Shown one piece after another: positions 20,796 to 28,018 of a DNA stretch of 29,477 nt. This DNA is from a virus: positions 1 through 29,477 of the IMG/VR virus record IMGVR_UViG_3300027822_000403. One strand, given 5' to 3'. Both the position numbers and the translations under genes were made by a program. The notes below the pieces were generated by a model. That model worked only from the letters and a program-made list of their open reading frames with translations, had not been told where the DNA came from and searched no databases. Numbering within the stretch: the stretch's first letter is position 1; every line of letters starts with the position of its first letter.

Positions 20796-21060
20796 CCCGG
20801 GTGGCCAATTGCCGGCCAGGGTGAGCATAAGGCGTAAACCCAGCATTCATGCGGTCTGTCCCGGGTGGCCCGGGTGACCATAGTGAATCTCGCGCGTATA
20901 CGCGCGTACGTGTCTTTTCATAAGCCATGATTAATATTTAGCAAACAGAAAGAAAATGCCCTATACGCGTAAACATTCACTATGGACACTATGGTCACCC
21001 GGGACAGACCGCATGAATGCTGACTTTTGTGACCAAAAAGTGTCCCGGGTGGCCAGGGTG
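20796..21060. repeat. Large inverted repeat and CCCGGGTGGCC repeats, candidate replication origin
   Basis: Two 47-nt arms (20842-20888 and 20975-21021) share 26 identical outer bases (starting AGCATTCATGCGG) and CCATAGTGAAT at the inner end. Between them are a 16-bp perfect palindrome CGCGCGTATACGCGCG (20891-20906) and an AT-rich segment. CCCGGGTGGCCA occurs outside both arms (20796-20807 and 21044-21055) and CCCGGGTG within them. This fills the 458-bp gap between the helicase and terminase genes; no gene is seen in it. Dyads next to primase and helicase genes suggest an origin. Confidence 0.6.
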
Positions 21061-21219
21061 AAAAACGTAAGTGCTTGATAGTTGGTGTTTGATGTCAGTT
21101 TTTAATGGGTCCTTCCTGCCGAAAGCCGGTAGCGAAACAAAAGCGCGCGGTTTTTGGCTAGTGGGTGGGGGCGGAATAGGTTGTGCTGATGAGTGGCGTT
21201 GGTTGATCGGAGTGATTTG

Positions 21220-21774
21220 ATGCCGGATTTGATGACGTATGCGGAATATGCGGGCCATCGCAAGGCGAAGGGGCTGTCGGGCGGGACCGGGCAGGCTGTT
21301 GCCAAGGCGGTGCAGTCCGGGCGGATCAGTTTGATCGATGGGAAGATCGATCCGGATGTCGCTGACATCCAGTGGGCCGCCAATACACGCAAGAGGGCTG
21401 ATTATCATGGGGACAATAGGAGCGACCGCGCGGAAGGCAAAAAACCGTTGAGCGTTGGCGCCGGCAAGCCGGGTTGGGCGGATGCGAAGGCACGCACCGA
21501 AGCTGCCACAGCTGCGTTGAAAGAATTGGAGCTCGACGAGCGCCGCGGGAATCTTGTGGACAAGACCGGTACCGAGCGCGCCGCTTTTTCGCTGGCGCGG
21601 ATGCTGCGGGATGCGCTGGTGACGACATTGCCGTCGAAATATGCCGCAGAGCTTGCATCATTGTCGGATCCGTGGGAGTTGGAATGCCGTTTGCGGGAAA
21701 TCATGCGCAACGAGCTGACAGCGGTATCCGGCATGGTGATGGAAGATCCAGAGGAGATCGATGATGCGGCCTGA
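21220..21774 (+). CDS. Terminase small subunit-like protein, 184 aa
   Basis: The start MPDLMTYAEYAGHRKAKGLS has GGAG 7 nt upstream. The N-terminal helix-turn-helix (TYAEYAGHRKAKGLSGGTGQ, then AVAKAVQSGRISLIDGKID) and the C-terminal helical part (RTEAATAALKELELDERRGN) match Nu1/DUF1441-type small terminase subunits, which recognise packaging sites. It overlaps the large subunit by 14 nt. Confidence 0.8.
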   Translation: MPDLMTYAEYAGHRKAKGLSGGTGQAVAKAVQSGRISLIDGKIDPDVADIQWAANTRKRADYHGDNRSDRAEGKKPLSVGAGKPGWADAKARTEAATAALKELELDERRGNLVDKTGTERAAFSLARMLRDALVTTLPSKYAAELASLSDPWELECRLREIMRNELTAVSGMVMEDPEEIDDAA

Positions 21775-23716
21775 TGGTTTCCGTGTTTACGCGAACGCTT
21801 TCCAATCCGGGCTGATGCCGGATCCGCCGTTGATGGTCGACGAGTGGTCCGAGAAACACATGGTGATTCCCGCCGAGGCCGGTGCCGCGGAGCCGGGGCC
21901 GTATCGGATTGCGCGGACGCCATTTGCGCGCGATGTGCTGCGAGCATTGTCGCCGGAACATCCGGCGAAAAAGGTCGTGGTGATGGGCGCGTCACAATTG
22001 CTGAAAACACAGGTCGGGCTCAACTGGGTGAGCGCCATCATCTGCAATGCGCCGGCGAATGTGATCGTGCTGTTGCCGACCGACAAGCTGGCCAAGAGGA
22101 TATCGTCCCGGTTCGACAAGATCGCTCAGGTGGTAGCACCGTTGCGTGCAACAGTGGCCGCGAAACGGTCGCGGGACAATCGGAATACGTTGGACACGAA
22201 AGAGTTCAACGGCGGCACCATCTGGTTCCTCACAGGCCGCTCAGCGGGCAATTTGTCCGAGGCCTCGGCAAGATACATCTACGTCGACGAAATCGACAGG
22301 CTGCTGCGAGAGATCCAGGGAGAGGGTGATCCGATCGGCCTGGTCGAGAAACGCGCATCGACCTACGGGAAGAAGGCGAAATTCTACTACACCAGCTCGC
22401 CGACTGAAGAAGATGCCAGCCGGATCATGGAACTGTTCCTGTCCGGCGATCAGCGCCGCTATTTCGTGCCATGTCCGCATTGCGGCGAAAAGCAGACGCT
22501 GGAATGGGAGAACCTGCAGTACGACCCGGCCAAAGGCGATGCCTGGTATGCGTGCTCGGCCAACGGCTGCATGATCCGGCACGGCGAAAAAACGAAAATG
22601 CTGGAAGGCGGAGAGTGGCGAGCCTCCGAAAAAGGCGACGGCGAGACGACCAGCTATACGATATCGGCGCTTTACGCCCCGATCGGCTGGACATCCTGGA
22701 TGGATCTCTCGCGGGAGTTCATCGACGCAGAGATCGAGTTGAAAAAGGGCGATCCGGAAAAGATGCAGGTGTTTTACAACACCAGGCTGGCGCGGGTGTG
22801 GAGCCCGGCATCAGTTCACATCAAACCGGAAGATCTGATGGAAACCGCCGAAGCATTCCCGCTCGGGATCATCCCGGAAGGCGGCATCATCCTCACGGCC
22901 GGCGTCGATGTTCAAGGCAACAGGATCGAGGTCGACATTTATGCCTGGGGACCAGGCCCATGCGGCCTCGAGCCGTGGACTGTGAATACACAGGTGATCT
23001 ATGGCAATCCGACATTGGACGAACCATGGGCCGAACTCGACACCATCCTGAAAACGCCGATCAGGCACGTCAGCGGCTCGTTTCAATTGATCACGGTCGC
23101 CTGCGTGGATTCCGGCGACGGCAATTACACGCAGGAGGTCTACGAGTTCTGCCGGATGCGGCGTCGGCGCTGGATCAACGGCCAGACTCAACACGTCATG
23201 GCGATCAAAGGCTCATCCAAGCCCGGCAGGCCGATCATCGCCGGCCAGCCGAGCGCGCAGGACGTCAATTTCCGCGGCAAATACATCCCAGCCGGGGTAA
23301 AGCTCTGGTCGGTCGGCGATGCGACCCAGAAATGGGTATCCAACCGCATCGAAACGATCATGGCCAGAGACGAAAAGATGCGCCGGCAGGCGATCCACTT
23401 CAGCAAAGACCTGCCGATCGAGTTTTACCAGCAGCTGCTCGGCGAAGCGAAGCAGATCGTTCGCCACCGCGGCCGCAAGGTCACGCGCTGGATCGCACGA
23501 TCCGGCCAGCCGATCGAGCGGCGCGATATTTTACGCTATGCGCTGTTCGGAGCCGTGTTTCTCGGGCTGGATCGGTTCACGGACGAGCGCTGGGAGCGCG
23601 AGCGCGGGAAACTGGCGCAGGCCGACCTGTTCGTCACCGGATCATCCGAAACGGCCCGGGCAAAACCGACTCCGCAGGAACCGAAACAGCCATCGGGGTA
23701 CTACGTGCCATCATGA
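21761..23716 (+). CDS. Terminase large subunit, GpA family, 651 aa
   Basis: DNA-packaging motor of the lambda gpA family. A degenerate Walker A-like GASQLLKTQ lies at 76-84, Walker B YIYVDEIDR at 172-180, a zinc knuckle with C238, C241, C265 and C270, and a nuclease core AGVDVQGNRIEVDI with D383. The length is normal and no break is seen, so it appears intact. GAGGAG precedes the ATG. Unusually, it is not followed by a head-tail connector, portal or protease gene. Confidence 0.92.
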   Translation: MMRPDGFRVYANAFQSGLMPDPPLMVDEWSEKHMVIPAEAGAAEPGPYRIARTPFARDVLRALSPEHPAKKVVVMGASQLLKTQVGLNWVSAIICNAPANVIVLLPTDKLAKRISSRFDKIAQVVAPLRATVAAKRSRDNRNTLDTKEFNGGTIWFLTGRSAGNLSEASARYIYVDEIDRLLREIQGEGDPIGLVEKRASTYGKKAKFYYTSSPTEEDASRIMELFLSGDQRRYFVPCPHCGEKQTLEWENLQYDPAKGDAWYACSANGCMIRHGEKTKMLEGGEWRASEKGDGETTSYTISALYAPIGWTSWMDLSREFIDAEIELKKGDPEKMQVFYNTRLARVWSPASVHIKPEDLMETAEAFPLGIIPEGGIILTAGVDVQGNRIEVDIYAWGPGPCGLEPWTVNTQVIYGNPTLDEPWAELDTILKTPIRHVSGSFQLITVACVDSGDGNYTQEVYEFCRMRRRRWINGQTQHVMAIKGSSKPGRPIIAGQPSAQDVNFRGKYIPAGVKLWSVGDATQKWVSNRIETIMARDEKMRRQAIHFSKDLPIEFYQQLLGEAKQIVRHRGRKVTRWIARSGQPIERRDILRYALFGAVFLGLDRFTDERWERERGKLAQADLFVTGSSETARAKPTPQEPKQPSGYYVPS

Positions 23717-23952
23717 AAGCAAACGCCATGGCCACATTGGAACGGGAAATCGCCAGAAGCGGCGTCGACCCATTCCCGATCATCGAGCGCTGGCTGATGG
23801 TTGAGGGCGGGCAGGAGGTCTATCTGCCGCGCAGCTTTCGCGACGAGCGGAATGAGCGGATATGCCGGTTGTATGCGGCTGGAGTGAAGATTTGTCAGAT
23901 ATCGAAGATTTTCGGTATCAGCCGGCGGACGGTGGAGAGGATTTTGAAATGA
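23713..23952 (+). CDS. Mor-like HTH protein, copy 1, 79 aa
   Basis: The ATG overlaps the terminase stop. The core YLPRSFRDERNERICRLYAA, then GVKICQISKIFGISRRTVER is a helix-turn-helix like that of Mor/GemA-type phage transcription activators. A diverged second copy lies at 25505-25736 after the KilA-N gene. It could regulate late transcription or simply be cargo. Confidence 0.7.
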   Translation: MKANAMATLEREIARSGVDPFPIIERWLMVEGGQEVYLPRSFRDERNERICRLYAAGVKICQISKIFGISRRTVERILK

Positions 23953-23957
23953 CCGGG

Positions 23958-24239
23958 TTATTTGAATATTCCGAAGAGAAGATCGAGATAGTCGCATTTC
24001 ATGAGGTAGCCGGAGATCCAGATAGCAACACCGATCATGAAAGCTTTCACCCGATAGATCAACGACGATTTCCTGATCCGCTCGGCAAGCTGATCGGCGA
24101 ACAATCTGCCATTCGTATTGGCGCCTTTCCAGAGAAGATCGTGGATCTCATCGGTTTTGCTGTCGCTGTCACGCAGTACCTTACCATCGGCATAGCCATC
24201 CGAGATCAGCTCGCTGGCCAATTTCCAATCTTTTTCCAT
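23958..24239 (-). CDS. Leftward hypothetical protein with membrane helix, 93 aa
   Basis: MEKDWKLASELISDGYADGK starts a charged helical protein ending in one hydrophobic helix (AFMIGVAIWISGYLM) and a short hydrophobic tail. The ATG at 24239 is preferred because further upstream the frame lies opposite the divergent gene; a longer start at 24308 exists. Like the zinc-ribbon gene at 16841-17128 it reads against the operon and suggests a lysogenic cargo gene. Confidence 0.5.
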   Translation of the reverse strand: MEKDWKLASELISDGYADGKVLRDSDSKTDEIHDLLWKGANTNGRLFADQLAERIRKSSLIYRVKAFMIGVAIWISGYLMKCDYLDLLFGIFK

Positions 24240-24258
24240 CAACTCATCGGAGTTCAAA

Positions 24259-24441
24259 ATGCGTAAGTATTCTTTTTTCCAGGAAGAATGGTTCGATGTT
24301 CTCATCATTGGTATCGTGGCATTTCCTTTAGGTGCGTTTGTTCCGCCTCATATCTCTCTCCCACTCTTAATTTTGTTTTTCGCTTTATGGTGGCCAATAA
24401 AAGAATATCTCATGGATCGATTACGAGGTGACGATGAATAG
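24259..24441 (+). CDS. Small two-helix membrane protein, 60 aa
   Basis: GGAG lies 6 nt before the ATG. MRKYSFFQEEWFDVLIIGIV starts a protein with two hydrophobic helices around a proline-rich turn (AFVPPHISLPLL), ending in a charged tail. It is divergent from the leftward gene and overlaps the Icd-like ORF by ATGA. No family recognised. Confidence 0.6.
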   Translation: MRKYSFFQEEWFDVLIIGIVAFPLGAFVPPHISLPLLILFFALWWPIKEYLMDRLRGDDE

Positions 24442-24709
24442 TGTAGTTGACCTTGTTGAAAAATGGTGTTCATTGAAAGTGCACCGGCACAATCCGGTGT
24501 CGGGATTGGTCTCCCGAAGCAATCAGCGCAGACGCGCCATTCGAGCGCGTTTTTTCATGTCCGGAATTCCAGTTATGGCGGGCTGTGCGCGGGAGCCGTC
24601 AGGCTCGCCTGACCCCGGTTGCCAGGTAGACCAACCCGTACAGCCCGCCGCCTTTGATTGGTCTCAATGGTGGCGGTTTTTCCAAAAAGGCCAAGGAGAA
24701 CCATCATGA
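24434..24709 (+). CDS. Icd/Ash-like ORF over the C4-like RNA of element B, 91 aa
   Basis: AGGTGACG precedes the ATG at 24434, which overlaps the previous stop. The frame runs through the C4-like RNA and has the recurrent wording of Ash-family ORFs (NPVSGLVSRSNQRRRAIRAR, then FFMSGIPVMAGCAREPSGSP). Its last codons overlap the KilA-N gene start. In phage P1 the matching order is c4, icd, ant; translation of icd is needed for ant, and C4 RNA blocks it. Any effect of the peptide on cell division is by analogy only. Confidence 0.6.
   Translation: MNSVVDLVEKWCSLKVHRHNPVSGLVSRSNQRRRAIRARFFMSGIPVMAGCAREPSGSPDPGCQVDQPVQPAAFDWSQWWRFFQKGQGEPS
24506..24665 (+). ncRNA. C4-like antisense RNA unit of element B
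   Basis: Order: target TTGGTCTC (24506-24513), terminator hairpin (24533-24555), arm GGCGGGCTGT (24577-24586), hairpin GAGCC-GTCA-GGCTC (24593-24606), antisense AGACCAA (24628-24634), closing arm ACAGCCCGCC (24640-24649), second target TTGGTCTC (24658-24665) followed by AATGGTGGC. This is the layout of C4 antisense RNA, known from P1/P7 and many prophages to silence the antirepressor. The gene immediately downstream is a KilA-N antirepressor, as expected. Confidence 0.7.
24533..24555 (+). terminator. Terminator hairpin in the C4-like leader
   Basis: The stem CGCGC (24533-24537) and GCGCG (24545-24549) is followed by six T residues. It occupies the same place as the hairpin in element A and probably ends most leader transcripts. 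Confidence 0.65.
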
Positions 24710-25515
24710 CCGCACTTACCGTAATCAATACCTCAATCCGTCTGCATGACGGGCTGTATTCCCTGAACGATCTGCACAAAGCCGCTGGACACGAGAAGAA
24801 ACACCAGCCAGCTCTTTTCCTGCGCACAGATCAAACTAAGGCGCTGATTGAAGAGATAGAGTGCTCTACAGATATGCAGATCACTCCAATCAAGACCATT
24901 CGCGGCAATCGTGCGGATGGAACACCACAAGGCACCTACGCCTGCAAAGAACTCGTCTACGCCTACGCCATGTGGATCAGCGCCAAGTTCCATCTGGAAG
25001 TCATCCGGGCATTCGATGCCATGGTGACCGGAAATCGGCCCGGGACCTGCGACGGCGGCAACCCGTTCGATCGTGTCAATCCAAGAATTCTGTCAGAGCT
25101 TCGGAGACTGGCGCCAAAGGCAGCGATCGAATATCTCATAGGCTGCGGTGTACCCAGGGAATATTTCCGGCCGGCACAAGCGAGCAAGCCAGTCGCTGCG
25201 AGAATGTCGTCAAGACAGAGCGTCGACGATGATGTCGTGCCGCCGGATCGGTTGATTTCCGGAATCCCGGAGCTGGCCGATTGGCAGGATGCGAATTATT
25301 GGTATCTGCTTCGCCAGAGTTTTGAACGTATCTGTGCCGGGCGTGATGTAACCGCAACCGCGCGGCACATTCGCGATCGGGGCTATCTGAAATGCGGAAA
25401 GTGGTCGCTGATGTGGCGCGCTCCTCGTGGATTTTGCAAAAAGCGATCATCCGTCTTCGCAATCAGCAAAAAAATCGCAGAACTCAACACCGATGGAGGC
25501 CGCCATGCTGCGTGA
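24706..25515 (+). CDS. KilA-N domain antirepressor, 269 aa
   Basis: The start MTALTVINTSIRLHDGLYSL has AAGGAG upstream. The N-terminal half is a KilA-N domain (LNDLHKAAGHEKKHQPALFL, then GTYACKELVYAYAMWISAKF and HLEVIRAFDAMV), the fold of P1/P22-type Ant and KilA proteins. The C-terminal half is separate, with helices and a basic end. As antirepressor it would bind or displace the prophage repressor. It is preceded by the C4-like RNA and icd-like ORF, exactly as in the P1 immI operon. Confidence 0.85.
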   Translation: MTALTVINTSIRLHDGLYSLNDLHKAAGHEKKHQPALFLRTDQTKALIEEIECSTDMQITPIKTIRGNRADGTPQGTYACKELVYAYAMWISAKFHLEVIRAFDAMVTGNRPGTCDGGNPFDRVNPRILSELRRLAPKAAIEYLIGCGVPREYFRPAQASKPVAARMSSRQSVDDDVVPPDRLISGIPELADWQDANYWYLLRQSFERICAGRDVTATARHIRDRGYLKCGKWSLMWRAPRGFCKKRSSVFAISKKIAELNTDGGRHAA

Positions 25516-25736
25516 ACCCGAACACAAGATCATCGACGACAGTCTCGGATGCAACCGCCGTTCACACAACGGCGGATCGCCTTCGGCATCCGCGCAACGC
25601 TGGCTACCTCCCGTGCAGCTTTCGGGATGAGCGGAACGAAAGGATATGCCGGTTGTATTCGGACGGTCTTGGAGTCGGGCAGATATCGGAGATGTTCAAT
25701 CTCAGCCCGAGGACCGTGCGGAGGATTGTGAGGTGA
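25505..25736 (+). pseudogene. Mor-like HTH protein, copy 2, apparently frameshifted
   Basis: The ATG at 25505 with GGAGG upstream overlaps the KilA-N stop and encodes MLREPEHKIIDDSLGCNRRS, but this frame ends at 25630. The homology to copy 1 continues in another frame from about 25604 (YLPCSFRDERNERICRLYSD, then ISEMFNLSPRTVRRIV) to 25736. The two halves together would be about 76 residues, close to the 79 of copy 1. A single-base slip, or a sequencing error, would explain it. A start inside the second frame is not obvious. Confidence 0.55.
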
Positions 25737-25740
25737 TGAT

Positions 25741-25878
25741 ATGCTTCCTGAAAGTTTCTGCTGCGCGGAAAGGATGCAAGGGATAGAATTGGAATGCACC
25801 GGTGGAAACACCGGCCGAAACGACAGCTTACTCACTTTCAGTGGCATTTCCGTGATGGACGATGCCAATGGGGCCTGA
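25741..25878 (+). CDS. Small hypothetical protein, 45 aa
   Basis: The ATG at 25741 has AGGTGAT upstream and follows the HTH copy by 4 nt. The peptide MLPESFCCAERMQGIELECT continues to a stop at 25878 with ordinary composition. No family recognised. It is the last likely gene of prophage B. Confidence 0.45.
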   Translation: MLPESFCCAERMQGIELECTGGNTGRNDSLLTFSGISVMDDANGA

Positions 25879-25945
25879 CCGGAACGGTTTTTGGCCTTCT
25901 CGGCGGAGTCTTCCACGGGCCGCAAGGTTTCAAGGAGAAATCCCA

Positions 25946-26212
25946 ATGTTGTTTGCTATCCATTACGAAATCACACCCGAGCACCGCGATACCGTTCTTG
26001 AACGCTTCTTGAAGATAGGCGATGCTGAGCCAGAGGGAGTAAAAATTATCGGGAACTGGTTTTCTGTAACCCAGCTCGAAGGCTGGAGTGTTGTCGAGGC
26101 AGCCGATTCCCTGGAGCTTGGCGCATTGTTCCATGCTTGGACCGACTTGAATGTCAACCACATTACGCCGGTGGTAGACGAAGCGGGCATGCGTAAGCTC
26201 TTAACGAACTAA
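25946..26212 (+). CDS. DUF3303-like protein, 88 aa
   Basis: MLFAIHYEITPEHRDTVLER, followed by PEGVKIIGNWFSVTQLEGWS and ITPVVDEA, matches the small alpha-beta barrel pattern of DUF3303 proteins. This family is chromosomal rather than phage, so the host flank probably begins here. AGGAG lies about 8 nt before the ATG. Function unknown. Confidence 0.7.
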   Translation: MLFAIHYEITPEHRDTVLERFLKIGDAEPEGVKIIGNWFSVTQLEGWSVVEAADSLELGALFHAWTDLNVNHITPVVDEAGMRKLLTN

Positions 26213-26564
26213 GCGCAGCTCCATTCGAGGCACCTGTCGGTCATGTGCGCTAAAAATGCATCTAGCGAATTGAGTGTTACCACAGACCGCTTGTGCAATG
26301 GGAGACCTGACCCCATGCATGCTTATGGTGCATTGGAAAATACGAAGACACCGTCAAGCTATGGTGTACACTTCGCGACAGTAGGAAATGTAGTTCGTCA
26401 ATAAATGCAACAATAAGAGAACTGACTCTGTGCTCTCTTTAAAAGAGGTCGAAAATTAATTTTACTCCGACCCAAATTATCGAGACGATCAGATCGTCGT
26501 TGACATCCACCTCAAGAATGTTGCAATGTGAGAACTGACCCCATCCGTTTGCATTGATTACGAT
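26213..26564. other. Non-coding stretch with repeat copies
   Basis: No gene is seen. The stretch holds GTGCAATGGGAGACCTGACC-type sequence at 26293-26314 and the first 112-bp direct repeat at 26439-26550, both repeated after the hydrolase gene. Several motifs of the form GAGA(A/C)CTGACYC recur. Confidence 0.6.
26439..26550 (+). repeat. 112-bp direct repeat, copy 1
   Basis: From TTAAAAGAG to CCATCCGTTT this sequence is repeated at 27533-27644 with about four mismatches by eye. It ends 14 bp before the hydrolase ATG, so it includes that gene's leader. Confidence 0.85.
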
Positions 26565-27362
26565 ATGCCAAAAGCAATATTGAATGGTATTGACCTTTAT
26601 TATGAAATTCAGGGTAAAGGCAAACCGCTGATACTTATCTCCGGTTTAGCCAGTGACTCGCAAAGCTGGCAGGCGGTAATCAAGAACCTGTCTCGGCACT
26701 ACCTTGTCATAACCCCCGATAACAGAGGTGTAGGCAGAACAATGCCTCAGAATATCGAGATAAGCATCCGGCAGATTGTCCACGATAGTGTTGCGCTTAT
26801 CAAACACCTGGGGCTTTCATACGTCAACCTGGTTGGCCATTCAATGGGGGGGTTTGTGGCCTTGGATCTCGCCATACGTTACCCTGACTGCGTTAACAAG
26901 CTAATCCTTGCTGGAACATCGGTCTCAAATTCCAAGCGCAACAATGCTCTGTTTTCTGATTGGGCCTCATGCTTGGAATCTCGGATGGACCTGGGAATGT
27001 GGTTTCGGACCATCTTCTACTGGATATTTTCGAGGCGGTTCTTTGAAAACGATGCGGCTGTAAACGATGCGGTGCGATTTGCAATTGAATATCCTTATCC
27101 GCAGAGTGCAGCCGCGTTCCGAAATCAGGTTAAGGCGATGACAAGTTATGATGGCACCGAAGATCTATCGCGAGTCCGCGCAAAGACTATGGTGATTAGC
27201 GGGAAAGAAGACCTCTTATTCCCTACGGGAGAAAGTTCTGACCTGGCACGGGCGATCCCCAGAGCCTATCTTTCGGTGATAAGCAACGCCGCCCATTCCA
27301 TACACATGGAACGACCTCAAGCATTCACCAATTGCGTTCTGGATTTCCTGCTTGATCGCTAA
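26565..27362 (+). CDS. Alpha/beta hydrolase, 265 aa
   Basis: A full-length serine hydrolase. The oxyanion region (LILISGLASDSQSW), the nucleophile elbow GHSMGG, the acid in SGKEDLLFP and the histidine in AAHSIHME form the expected catalytic triad. The substrate cannot be told. No signal peptide is seen, so it is cytoplasmic. The Shine-Dalgarno is weak. It stands alone between two 112-bp direct repeats, which suggests it moved in or was duplicated around as a cassette-like unit. Confidence 0.88.
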   Translation: MPKAILNGIDLYYEIQGKGKPLILISGLASDSQSWQAVIKNLSRHYLVITPDNRGVGRTMPQNIEISIRQIVHDSVALIKHLGLSYVNLVGHSMGGFVALDLAIRYPDCVNKLILAGTSVSNSKRNNALFSDWASCLESRMDLGMWFRTIFYWIFSRRFFENDAAVNDAVRFAIEYPYPQSAAAFRNQVKAMTSYDGTEDLSRVRAKTMVISGKEDLLFPTGESSDLARAIPRAYLSVISNAAHSIHMERPQAFTNCVLDFLLDR

Positions 27363-28018
27363 CCCGCGGCTACACCGCGCCACTGAGCTGCAACATTATC
27401 CCGATTCAAAAAGGCACATCTGAATGCCGGCTTTGGGTCGATAGCTGCTGTTCAAAGTAGCCAGAGCGATTACGAGCCCTGACCGGCAGCTACCGGCTAG
27501 GAGCGGACGCTCAAACACAATGTGCGGCATCGTTAAAAGAGATTGAAAATTAATTTTACTCTGACCCAAATTATCGAGGCGATCAGATCGTCGTTGACAT
27601 CCACCTCAAGAATGTTGCAATGTGAGAACTGACCCCATCCGTTTCAACATAATATGAGCGAGAATGAAGAACTCAAGGATCGAATTGGCGACAAGTGGCG
27701 AAAATTGATCGAGAACAAAAAAGCACGGCGAACAGATTGAACGTGCAATGGGAGACCTGACCCCGCGCATGCTTTGACCCCACGCACTTGTTTCCGATTG
27801 TAAGATTTTCTGATGCTTGGTATTCTGGCTGAGGCAAGGGCTGGTTTCGGCCATGAGTGGGCGTTGGGGCGAGCTTCATGTCTACCCATAGAGGTAAAAG
27901 ACAAGACTCGACCCCTTTATAAGCAAGCGCAGAGCTTGTGCGGGGAGCTGCAACCCCATTCGTTGTGAATGCTAAGCGTGAGAATGCCTTTGTTATCTTT
28001 GAAAAAGGAGTAACCGCT
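27363..28018. other. Non-coding stretch with repeat copies
   Basis: No convincing gene is seen in 656 bp. It holds the second 112-bp repeat (27533-27644) and the second copy of the 22-bp GTGCAATGGGAGACCTGACC motif (27743-27764). A GC-rich dyad around 27481-27510 (CCGGCAGCTACCGG) may be part of a terminator or dispersed repeat. Confidence 0.5.
27533..27644 (+). repeat. 112-bp direct repeat, copy 2
   Basis: A same-orientation copy of 26439-26550, about 1.1 kb away. A short open frame through both copies (DDQIVVDIHLKNVAM then stop) may be the 3' end of a once-duplicated gene, but it is too short to judge. Confidence 0.85.

Noticed and set aside
22471-23952. A 493-codon plus-strand frame overlapping the large terminase gene
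   Set aside because: It is arginine- and proline-rich, runs in a shifted frame of an intact terminase, and becomes sensible only at its end where it joins the HTH gene. It is a GC-driven shadow.
26439-27644. Hydrolase as a gene cassette of an integron
   Set aside because: The 112-bp repeats do not show paired core sites with the inverted-repeat fold of attC, and no integron integrase is present.
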